A stretch of DNA of 6,294 nucleotides. Source: Sphingomonadaceae bacterium (GTDB taxonomy: Bacteria; Pseudomonadota; Alphaproteobacteria; Sphingomonadales; Sphingomonadaceae). The stretch spans positions 1 through 6,294 of the forward strand of contig JACVCM010000062.1 in assembly GCA_016742125.1 (NCBI GenBank), in the 5' to 3' direction. Position 1 is the stretch's first letter. Each line of letters starts with the position of its first letter. The notes beneath the pieces were generated by a model. That model was not told the origin of the DNA. It saw nothing but the letters and a program-made list of their open reading frames with translations, and searched no databases. Of this stretch, positions 1-5,927 are shown in pieces. The translations under genes and the position numbers were made by a program.

Positions 1-71
1 TTTTGACCACCCAAGCCAATCCCCTTGCCCGCCCCGCCATGTCGACAGCGCAATATCTCCGTATCGATTAG
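1..71 (+). CDS. Possible 3' end of an unidentified gene (partial)
   Basis: A + strand frame (codons starting at position 3) is open from the window edge to a TAG at 69-71 and encodes 22 residues ending AQYLRID. Its third codon positions are mostly G or C, as expected for coding sequence here, while the other two + frames have stops at 4-6 and 77-79. The fragment is too short to identify. From memory, molybdopterin genes such as moeA often precede lexA in sphingomonads, but this tail does not clearly resemble a MoeA C-terminus, so no product is assigned. It could be chance. Confidence 0.35.
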   Translation, partial: LTTQANPLARPAMSTAQYLRID

Positions 72-100
72 GCATATGACCACAAGATGTTCGATTGTTC

Positions 101-129
101 TTGACTTGATCCCTCCTGTTCCCTAATCG
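101..129 (+). promoter_or_regulatory. Candidate lexA promoter
   Basis: TTGACT at 101-106 matches the sigma70 -35 consensus at five of six positions. The -10 is weak: either TAATCG at 124-129 with a 17-bp spacer or CCTAAT at 122-127 with a 15-bp spacer. Either choice lies inside the GTTC operator, the arrangement expected for an autorepressed lexA. The assignment is inferred from position and consensus only. Confidence 0.4.
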
Positions 130-143
130 TTCCAGTCATGTTC
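118..143 (+). promoter_or_regulatory. LexA operator (SOS box), three GTTC half-sites
   Basis: GTTC occurs at 118-121, 129-132 and 140-143, each pair separated by exactly seven bases. GTTC-N7-GTTC is the established LexA binding site of alphaproteobacteria, so this is two overlapping operators sharing the central half-site. It lies 21 bases upstream of the lexA ATG and overlaps the candidate -10 element, which fits autorepression relieved by RecA-stimulated LexA cleavage. Two further GTTC copies at 89-92 and 97-100 are not in N7 register with each other or with these. Confidence 0.85.
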
Positions 144-163
144 AACCTTTTGGGGTCATGATT

Positions 164-850
164 ATGCTCACGGCGAAACAGCATGAATTGTTGATGTTCA
201 TTCATCAGCGTCTCGAGGCAGGCGGTATCTCCCCGTCGTTCGAGGAAATGAAAGATGCCCTCGATCTGAAGAGCAAGTCCGGCGTTCACCGCTTGATCGG
301 TGCGTTGGAAGAGCGCGGCTTTATCCGGCGGCTCGCGAATCGCGCGCGGGCGCTGGAAGTTTTGAAGATGCCGGAAGGCGGGAGCACCCGAAATGCCACG
401 GTTACGACACTCACCCCTGCAATTGCCAGCAACAAGGCGCAGGTAAATCTGCCAGTTGCGGCAAATGACGTGCTGGAAATACCATTGCACGGCAAGATCG
501 CTGCCGGTGTACCCATTGAAGCGCTTGAAGGTCAGAATTCGCTCTCCGTACCGATGGCACTGCTTGGCGCAGGTGAACATTATGCGCTCGAGGTTTCGGG
601 TGACTCAATGGTCGAAGCAGGGATTCTCGACGGGGATTATGCGTTAATCAAGAAAGCGAATACGGCACGCGATGGCGAGATCGTGGTAGCACTTGTGCGC
701 GGCGAGGAAGCGACGCTCAAATATTTGCGCCGCGAAGGCCAGCAGATTCGTCTCGACCCAGCCAACAGCCGCTATGAGCCGCAATATTATGCATCGCATG
801 AGGTTGAGGTTCAGGGCAAGCTGGCAGGGTTGCTCCGCCGCTATCATTGA
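164..850 (+). CDS. lexA: LexA, SOS-response transcriptional repressor
   Basis: LexA is a cytoplasmic dimeric repressor of DNA-damage genes that cleaves itself when stimulated by RecA-ssDNA filaments. The product is 228 aa from the ATG at 164. Residues 1-66 form the winged helix-turn-helix DNA-binding domain (LTAKQHELL, SPSFEEM, SKSGVHRLI, RGFIRRL), followed by a linker to about residue 100. The C-terminal S24-peptidase domain has the Ala-Gly cleavage site at 114-115 (KIAAGVP), the catalytic Ser148 (SGDSM) and the catalytic Lys186 (ATLKYL), so it should be self-cleaving. I chose ATG 164 over ATG 158 because LexA proteins of this group begin MLT-KQHELL and the GGGG at 152-155 is then eight bases upstream, whereas ATG 158 leaves only two. 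The last 7 bp overlap the end of comEC on the other strand, and no terminator is visible. Confidence 0.97.
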   Translation: MLTAKQHELLMFIHQRLEAGGISPSFEEMKDALDLKSKSGVHRLIGALEERGFIRRLANRARALEVLKMPEGGSTRNATVTTLTPAIASNKAQVNLPVAANDVLEIPLHGKIAAGVPIEALEGQNSLSVPMALLGAGEHYALEVSGDSMVEAGILDGDYALIKKANTARDGEIVVALVRGEEATLKYLRREGQQIRLDPANSRYEPQYYASHEVEVQGKLAGLLRRYH

Positions 851-3000
851 CCTGTTGCGACCTCATTCACGGCCTGTCTGGCGGCTTGCACCCATGGCAT
901 ATGGGAATTGCCTTCGTTCACGCTGACTAGCTTGAGGTCGTTCAGGAAAAACGCCAAGCCGCCGCTTTCATCGAGAAAGCGGCGGTCTGCTTTTATCCAT
1001 TTGGGACGGCATGAAGCTGGCAACCATCGATCGCTTATAACTATGTCAACGCGCCGACAGGCAGCAGCCATCTCCATCGATGGAATTTGATATGGTGTGC
1101 GTGTTGCGAGCACTCTCCAAATTCGGCCAGCACGGTTCAATTCGATAACACAGCTGTCTTCCGAGCATTGCGCGCCTGGAAGTCTATCGACCGGCACAGG
1201 CTCGGAACGGGTTCCCGCGTTTTCCAGCATCATGTCACGAACATAATCTCCCGCGCGCGTACGCAAAAATGCGACAGACCCGTCTGGCGACACTATTGCA
1301 AGATGCTTACCGTCATCCGTTACCAGCATATCGGGACGCGGCGCCTGCAGCATGGCTATAAATCCGACCAGGAACGGCACGAGTCCGAGCAACCTGATCC
1401 GACTGTTGAGCAGCCCGAACAGCAGGGCGCCAAAAATCATCGAGACATACGCCCAAAGCGGCATTGACGGCAGCATCGAGATTGCCCCCGGCAACCCGCT
1501 GACATAGTGGGCCATAGTTATGATGAGATGGATAGCCTGCCCTGCAATCCACCAGAACGGGGTTCCCAGGCCAACCGTATCGAGCAGCAGGGCCGATGCC
1601 TGCATTGGCATGATCACGAATGTTGTCAGCGGTATCGCGGCAATATTGGCGGCCGCGCTGTAGAGTCCGGTTCGATGGAAGTGGAATATGGCGATAGGGG
1701 CAAGGACGATCTCGATTGCGAGCCCTGTGACTATTAACGTCACTGCTCCACGACCTGATCGCGCAAATATGGTTTCGTCGCGCCGTTCCGCCCATCTCTT
1801 CATCCATCGTGACTCGTGCAATATAACAATGGTCGTGACTGCAGCAAAGCTGAGCTGGAAACTGGGGCCAGCCATCGTTTCCGGCCACAAGATCAAGACT
1901 ACCATCGCGCCGAACGCCACAAGACGAAGCGTTATGGCTTCCCGTCCCAATGCGAGGGCCACCAGCACAAGCAATGCAGCGACACATGATCTGACCGTGG
2001 GCACTTCCGCTCCCGCCAGCATGGTATACAGTACCGCGCCAATTGCCGCGCAGGCCGCCGCCAATAATGGCACCGGAAATCGAAGAGCAACCGCCGGAAA
2101 CAGCGAGAATAATCTACCGGACAGGAAAAACAGAAAGCTCACCACCGCTGTCACATGCAGACCGCTGATGGACAGTAAATGTGCCATTCCGCTATCCCGC
2201 ATCGCCTGCGCATCATCCTTGCTAATGTTACCCTGGTCTCCCGTTATCAAGGCCGCGCCCATTTCGCCCGTGGCCTCGGGCATGCGTTGGATGATATGTG
2301 CCGTAAGCCGGTTACGCATCTCGCCGAGCAGCACGGGCTGGTCGGACGGACGATACAGTTCGACCGCGCCAATTGCGCTGCCGGTTGCCCCAATCTGTTG
2401 AAACCAGGCTCGACGAGCAAAATCATATCCACCCGGCAAAGTCGGTCCAGCGGGTGGCATCAGGCGGGCTTTCAAACCGATAATGGCACCGATCCTGAAC
2501 CGGGCGTCATATTGGTCCATTTCGAGGTTGACCCTCACCTTGCGAGGCAATCCCGAACCCTCAGCCGTGACGAGTTGAAGCCGAACCGTGTTACGTTCTC
2601 CGATCATCTCGACCTTTTCGACACGACCGTACAACGATCCCACCCAGACCTTGCCCAGCACGGGGGCTGCAACAACGGCCGATTTTATTGCTATCGCTCC
2701 AAAGCCTATTGAGACCGACAGGGCTGCGATTAACAGGAATCGGCCGATCCGACGGTCAAGTCCTGCCGCTATTGCAAGGAGTATCAGCGCGCTGCCGACC
2801 AGAGCGATTAGTCGTATACCGCCATCACCTGACATCTGCCAGATGGCGATTCCGGAGCCGACCGCAACAGGTATCCACAGCGGTACATGGTTGCGCTCTG
2901 CGTCGAGCCATTTTTCTATGGAATCGATTGAGAATAGCAGGCGCGGGAAAGCGTAAAGCCTGTTCCGTTGACTCGCCAAAATCCCTGCCACTTCATGCAA
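844..3000 (-). CDS. comEC: ComEC/Rec2-family competence DNA channel
   Basis: ComEC is a polytopic inner-membrane protein that passes single-stranded DNA into the cytoplasm during natural transformation. The product is 718 aa from a TTG at 3000. N-terminal hydrophobic segments (about 41-56, 63-80, 88-112) precede an OB-fold/DUF4131-like region (about 115-215, including PGGYDFARRAWF at 189-200). The Competence domain (about 240-535) contains the diagnostic SGMAHLLSISGLHV at 270-283 and SFQLSFAAV at 380-388 plus many membrane helices. The tail (about 555-718) sits where many ComEC proteins carry a metallo-beta-lactamase-like domain but has no HxHxDH metal motif; I recall degenerate tails in related alphaproteobacteria. 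The start is uncertain: the frame opens only four codons before this TTG, GTG at 2991 is the alternative, neither has a good ribosome binding site, and recognisable homology begins near residue 27. Whether the host is transformable cannot be judged from this gene alone. Confidence 0.93.
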   Translation of the reverse strand: MHEVAGILASQRNRLYAFPRLLFSIDSIEKWLDAERNHVPLWIPVAVGSGIAIWQMSGDGGIRLIALVGSALILLAIAAGLDRRIGRFLLIAALSVSIGFGAIAIKSAVVAAPVLGKVWVGSLYGRVEKVEMIGERNTVRLQLVTAEGSGLPRKVRVNLEMDQYDARFRIGAIIGLKARLMPPAGPTLPGGYDFARRAWFQQIGATGSAIGAVELYRPSDQPVLLGEMRNRLTAHIIQRMPEATGEMGAALITGDQGNISKDDAQAMRDSGMAHLLSISGLHVTAVVSFLFFLSGRLFSLFPAVALRFPVPLLAAACAAIGAVLYTMLAGAEVPTVRSCVAALLVLVALALGREAITLRLVAFGAMVVLILWPETMAGPSFQLSFAAVTTIVILHESRWMKRWAERRDETIFARSGRGAVTLIVTGLAIEIVLAPIAIFHFHRTGLYSAAANIAAIPLTTFVIMPMQASALLLDTVGLGTPFWWIAGQAIHLIITMAHYVSGLPGAISMLPSMPLWAYVSMIFGALLFGLLNSRIRLLGLVPFLVGFIAMLQAPRPDMLVTDDGKHLAIVSPDGSVAFLRTRAGDYVRDMMLENAGTRSEPVPVDRLPGAQCSEDSCVIELNRAGRIWRVLATRTPYQIPSMEMAAACRRVDIVISDRWLPASCRPKWIKADRRFLDESGGLAFFLNDLKLVSVNEGNSHMPWVQAARQAVNEVATGQ

Positions 3001-3071
3001 GTAGCACCATTGTCACAGTTCACAAATATCGGGATAGCAGACTAAATGCTTTGCCTTGACGACCGTCTATT

Positions 3072-3099
3072 TTGTCACCATTGGCTTCACAACGATAAT
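3072..3099 (+). promoter_or_regulatory. Candidate sigma70-type promoter for gltA
   Basis: TTGTCA at 3072-3077 (five of six to TTGACA) and GATAAT at 3094-3099 (five of six to TATAAT) are separated by 16 bp. This is the best hexamer pair in the intergenic region. Transcription would start near 3106, giving a gltA leader of roughly 140 nt that contains both hairpins described below. The match is to consensus only. Confidence 0.5.
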
Positions 3100-3153
3100 G
3101 CCATTTTCTCCCCAAGAATGAGTGGCAATTGAGGATGCCCATAGCGGACGCAT

Positions 3154-3174
3154 AAGGCGTGTCGGGCGCCTTTT
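3154..3174 (+). terminator. Terminator/attenuator-like hairpin in the gltA leader
   Basis: AAGGCG (3154-3159) and CGCCTT (3167-3172) form a perfect 6-bp stem, extendable by a T-G wobble, around the loop TGTCGGG; the 3' arm runs into TTTT at 3171-3174. This is a short intrinsic-terminator shape downstream of the candidate promoter and 72 bases before the gltA start. The 5' arm can instead join an alternative hairpin (3145-3164: ACGC 3148-3151 with GCGT 3157-3160, plus three outer pairs across one bulge). The short U-tract means it may be leaky or not a terminator. Confidence 0.35.
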
Positions 3175-3205
3175 GTCGGGCACGAACAAAGCCTTTAACA
3201 GGGGC

Positions 3206-3224
3206 ACCCGCAGGAGATGCGGGT
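3206..3224 (+). promoter_or_regulatory. Perfect hairpin with GGAGA loop before gltA ribosome binding site
   Basis: ACCCGCA (3206-3212) and TGCGGGT (3218-3224) pair perfectly over 7 bp, leaving GGAGA as the loop. The stem ends 10 bases before the gltA Shine-Dalgarno GGAG at 3235-3238. The loop is itself Shine-Dalgarno-like and presents a GGA, the core recognised by CsrA/RsmA proteins when displayed in a hairpin loop. It could tune translation, stabilise the mRNA or be neutral. Only TTT follows it, so it is a poor intrinsic terminator. Confidence 0.45.
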
Positions 3225-3234
3225 TTGACGTAAT

Positions 3235-3238
3235 GGAG
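3235..3238 (+). promoter_or_regulatory. gltA ribosome binding site; decides the start
   Basis: GGAG at 3235-3238 lies seven bases before ATG 3246, a good spacing, but only one base before the in-frame ATG 3240. This selects 3246, which also gives the N-terminus M-A-D-N-Q-A-T-L-T usual for sphingomonad citrate synthases. Confidence 0.8.
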
Positions 3239-3245
3239 TATGAAT

Positions 3246-4532
3246 ATGGCTGACAATCAAGCGACGCTGACAATCGGCGATACAAGCTATGATTTACCAG
3301 TGATGAAGGGCAGCGAGGGGCCGGACGTCGTCGATATTCGCAAATTATACGGGATTTCCGATCATTTCACATTCGATCCTGGCTTCACATCGACCGCAAG
3401 CTGTGAATCAGCACTGACATTTATCGACGGCGACAAGGGCGTGTTGTTGCACCGGGGCTATTCGATTGAAGAACTGTCCGAAAAATCGAGCTTCATGGAA
3501 GTTTCATACTTGTTGCTGAATGGCGAATTGCCTGACGAAAAGCAGCTTAAGGACTTCAGTTACACCATCTCCCGGCACACGATGCTGCATGAACAGCTAG
3601 CGACATTCTACCGTGGATTCCGCCGCGACGCCCACCCTATGGCGATCATGTGCGGCGTCGTCGGTGCACTCTCCGCATTCTATCATGATTCCACCGATAT
3701 CAGCGACCCGAACCATCGCATGATTTCAAGCCACCGCCTGATCGCCAAGATGCCGACCATTGCAGCAATGGCGTATAAATACTCAGTGGGTCAGCCCTTC
3801 ATTTACCCGGATAACAGCCTGTCTTACACGGGCAACTTCCTGCGCATGACATTTGGTGTTCCGGCAGAACCCTATGTCGTAAATCCTGTTATAGAACGCG
3901 CGCTGGACCGGATTTTCATCTTGCATGCCGACCATGAGCAAAATGCATCTACATCGACAGTCGCCGGCGCGGGTTCGTTGGGAACATATCCTTTTGCCGT
4001 TATTTCGGCAGGGTTTGCATGCCTGTGGGGTCCTGCACATGTCGGGGCAACCGGTGCGGCGCTCAACATGCTGCGTGAAATCGGCACACCCGACCGCATT
4101 CCGCATTATATTGAGCGTGCGAAGGACAAAAACGATCCTTTCCGCCTTATGGGCTTTGGCCATCGGGTTTATAAGAATTACGATCCGCGCGCGACGGTCA
4201 TGCAAAAGACCGTCCGTGAAGTGCTATCGGAGCTGAAGGTCAACGACCCGATCTTCGATGTCGCGCTGCAGCTGGAAGAAATGGCGCTCAATGACCCGTA
4301 TTTCATTGAGAAAAAGCTGTTCCCGAATGTCGATTTCTATTCCGGTATCATATTGTCGGCGATCGGTTTTCCGACCGAAATGTTCACGGTTCTGTTCGCG
4401 CTGTCCCGGACGGTGGGCTGGGTGGCGCAGTGGAACGAAATGATTTCCGATCCCGGCCAGAAAATTGGTCGCCCTCGTCAGCTTTATACCGGGCCGAGTC
4501 TACGGCCTTATCCGTCCATCGCGCAACGTTAG
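3246..4532 (+). CDS. gltA: Citrate synthase, type II (GltA-like), with an altered active-site segment
   Basis: Citrate synthase condenses oxaloacetate with acetyl-CoA to citrate, the first TCA step, in the cytoplasm. The product is 428 aa, the usual length for the bacterial hexameric type. Family landmarks are present in order: FDPGFTSTASCESALT (about 44-59), GVLLHRGY (65-72), FRRDAHPM (125-132), HADHEQN with His227, GPAH with His265, MGFGHRVYKNYDPRA with His306, FPNVDFYSG with Asp363, and GRPRQLYTG near the end. His265, His306 and Asp363 correspond to the E. coli catalytic His264, His305 and Asp362. Residues 239-270 are odd. The family norm STVR-x-AGSSGANPFACI is changed (R to A at 240, SSGAN to SLGTY at 244-248), and GPAHGGANEAAL reads GPAHVGATGAAL. 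The flanking sequence is strongly conserved and the frame is intact, so this is not a frameshift. It may be a variant sole enzyme or a diverged paralogue; activity should not be assumed. The stop codon directly abuts that of the convergent gene. Confidence 0.93.
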   Translation: MADNQATLTIGDTSYDLPVMKGSEGPDVVDIRKLYGISDHFTFDPGFTSTASCESALTFIDGDKGVLLHRGYSIEELSEKSSFMEVSYLLLNGELPDEKQLKDFSYTISRHTMLHEQLATFYRGFRRDAHPMAIMCGVVGALSAFYHDSTDISDPNHRMISSHRLIAKMPTIAAMAYKYSVGQPFIYPDNSLSYTGNFLRMTFGVPAEPYVVNPVIERALDRIFILHADHEQNASTSTVAGAGSLGTYPFAVISAGFACLWGPAHVGATGAALNMLREIGTPDRIPHYIERAKDKNDPFRLMGFGHRVYKNYDPRATVMQKTVREVLSELKVNDPIFDVALQLEEMALNDPYFIEKKLFPNVDFYSGIILSAIGFPTEMFTVLFALSRTVGWVAQWNEMISDPGQKIGRPRQLYTGPSLRPYPSIAQR

Positions 4533-5927
4533 CTAATGGTTTGGCAGGCGGAGGGTGAATTTTGCACCTCCGCCGTCGGCGCTATCGACCGTCAACGCGC
4601 CCCCCATTGCCTCGGCGAGGCGGCGCGATATGTACAGACCGAGTCCGCTCCCTCCGTCGCCCGACCGGCCCAAGCGCTCGAATTTCTCGAAGACTTTGTC
4701 ACGGTCTTCGATGGCAATGCCCTTGCCCTGATCGACGACCGAAACCGACGTAAAACTCTTTCCACATGCCGTATCGATTCTGACATCCGTGCCGTCGGGT
4801 GAATAGCGGATGGCATTGCTGACGAGATTGAGCAGGATCTGCAGGGTCCGGCGAAACTCGGCCACAGCAGGCGCGGCGTGTGAATCCTGGGGGGCGAGTA
4901 TGCGGATGCTGTGGTCGGCGGCTTTCAATGCCAGTAGCCCTGCAACCCGCCGCGCGACATCACCCAGGTCGATTTGATCTCGGGCAGTTTGAAAGCCCGG
5001 ACGTTCTATGGCTTCCAGATCGCCCAGATCTTCAACCAAGGCCGACAGATGACGGGCTGCATCGGCTATATCGCGTGCATATAGCGCATAATTTTCCCGG
5101 ATCGGGCCCTGTAGCTCGCTTCCGATAGTCTCGGCATTGGCGATTATCCGCCCGAGCGGCTGTCGCAATGCAGGTGCCAGATGCTTGCCGAAAAGTGCAG
5201 CCGGCTGACCCGCAGACTGGTTGGACGCCAAATCGCCCTCCGGTGTCGGGGTAACGGCAAACAGCATCCGATATCCGTTCGGGCCGTGGCCATTATCGAC
5301 CGGTCGCCCGGTAACCCGCAGATGCTGGCCGTCCGCACTGCGGATTAGCAGCCGTTCCTGAAATCCGCGAGCACCATTGATAGCGGCCAGCAAATCTTCG
5401 AGTTCATCGTTATTCTGATATCGGGCCAAAAGAACGTCGGCGGCGGTTTTGCCGAAATCCTCCGCTACAAGTCCACCTGCCGCAATCCCGTTCGCCCTGA
5501 CCAGACGATGAGAAGCGTTGAATAACATTGCGTCAGGATAATCTGTCTGGACGTCGTCCCGAACTGAATATGTCGATGCGACAGGCTCCGAAAGTACCTG
5601 CCACCCGATGATCGCCAGCCTTGCAAATGTTGGCTCCGGCTTGACTTCGACCCACAGTTCAAGATTTTCGGGTCCATCGGCCACCCGAACCGAACGCGAA
5701 AGCTGCATCTGCAGCCGGACTGACAACTGTGCCAGACTGGCGAGAGCCGGGATTGCAAGCATTGCGCCGTCTTCGCCACCGGCGCGCTTGTTCAAGCGCG
5801 AGAGCGCCTCATCGGCGCGCAACAGGCGCCCGTCGGCCGAAACCTCCCCGAAAATCGGGCGTGCCAAAGGCGCCACGGCGCTCACGGTCGACCGAACGCC
5901 AGGAAACTGGAACGGTTTGCGGCCCAT
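4533..5927 (-). CDS. Soluble PAS/histidine-kinase-like protein lacking the canonical phospho-His
   Basis: The product is 464 aa from ATG 5927, with no membrane segment, so it is probably cytoplasmic. An unassigned N-terminal region (about 20-115) is followed by a PAS-like domain (about 128-226), a dimerisation region resembling HisKA of PleC/DivJ (about 244-308) and a GHKL ATPase domain (about 355-463). The ATPase has the N box (NLVSN, Asn367/Asn371), G1 (DQGKG, 399-403), F box (FEKF, 413-416) and G2 (GGSGLGL, 425-431). In the H box the usual SHELRTPL reads APALRQPL (251-258), with Pro252 in place of the phospho-accepting His. His249 is nearby but out of register. The downstream GPIRENY and HLSALVEDLGDLEAIE still match the HisKA pattern. 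It may act as a pseudokinase, sensor or regulatory partner. An alternative start, GTG at 5885, overlaps the upstream stop as GTGA; ATG 5927 gives a 46-bp overlap. Neither has a strong ribosome binding site. Confidence 0.85.
   Translation of the reverse strand: MGRKPFQFPGVRSTVSAVAPLARPIFGEVSADGRLLRADEALSRLNKRAGGEDGAMLAIPALASLAQLSVRLQMQLSRSVRVADGPENLELWVEVKPEPTFARLAIIGWQVLSEPVASTYSVRDDVQTDYPDAMLFNASHRLVRANGIAAGGLVAEDFGKTAADVLLARYQNNDELEDLLAAINGARGFQERLLIRSADGQHLRVTGRPVDNGHGPNGYRMLFAVTPTPEGDLASNQSAGQPAALFGKHLAPALRQPLGRIIANAETIGSELQGPIRENYALYARDIADAARHLSALVEDLGDLEAIERPGFQTARDQIDLGDVARRVAGLLALKAADHSIRILAPQDSHAAPAVAEFRRTLQILLNLVSNAIRYSPDGTDVRIDTACGKSFTSVSVVDQGKGIAIEDRDKVFEKFERLGRSGDGGSGLGLYISRRLAEAMGGALTVDSADGGGAKFTLRLPNH
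4547..4574. repeat. Inverted repeat at the convergent gltA/kinase 3' ends
   Basis: GGCGGAGG (4547-4554) is a perfect inverted complement of CCTCCGCC (4567-4574), and a TG/CA pair can extend the stem across one bulged G. It starts 14 bases after the gltA stop and lies inside the last codons of the opposite-strand kinase-like gene. Neither strand has a T-run after the stem, so it is not a standard intrinsic terminator. It could block 3' exonucleases or slow polymerase at the convergent ends, or simply reflect the Gly-rich coding sequence. Confidence 0.35.

Larger units (their letters stand above)
3001..3245. other. Divergent comEC/gltA intergenic region
   Basis: These 245 bases separate the divergent comEC and gltA starts. 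I see a sigma70-like promoter toward gltA, two hairpins in the presumed gltA leader and a clear gltA ribosome binding site, each listed separately. No convincing promoter toward comEC is visible. There is no GTTC-N7-GTTC operator, so nothing indicates SOS control of either gene. The only short + strand ORFs, at 3118 (MSGN) and 3135 (MPIADA), lack ribosome binding sites. There is no room here for gltX. Confidence 0.8.

Noticed and set aside
1..40. Possible - strand gene start at 40 (ATG, MAGRARGLAWVV) running off the left edge
   Set aside because: Only 13 codons are visible, the nearest GGAG is 16 bases upstream of the ATG, and the opposite + frame has a better coding pattern and a natural stop.
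89..100. Two more GTTC copies (89-92 and 97-100) as a second LexA operator
   Set aside because: They are separated by four bases rather than seven, and neither is in N7 register with the main repeats.
1313..2712. Long ORFs on both strands inside comEC (224, 237 and 177 aa)
   Set aside because: They overlap the strongly supported ComEC frame, lack recognisable domains and look like frame shadows of a G/C-rich membrane-protein gene.
3056..3084. TTGACG at 3056-3061 as the gltA -35 element
   Set aside because: No acceptable -10 hexamer lies 16-18 bases downstream; the TTGTCA/GATAAT pair is better.
3118..3155. Short leader peptides in the gltA leader (MSGN, MPIADA)
   Set aside because: Neither has a usable ribosome binding site or a run of one regulatory amino acid.
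3184..3187. GAAC as half of a LexA operator near gltA
   Set aside because: No second half-site lies seven bases away on either side.
3020..3285. Two overlapping - strand ORFs (78 and 72 aa) across the comEC/gltA intergenic region
   Set aside because: Both run antisense into the start of gltA, resemble no family I know, and overlap the gltA promoter and leader signals.
3960..4058. Compensating frameshifts as the cause of the unusual GltA segment
   Set aside because: Codons stay in register with the family throughout, and interior residues (AGS, PFA, GPAH) remain in place, so the differences are substitutions.
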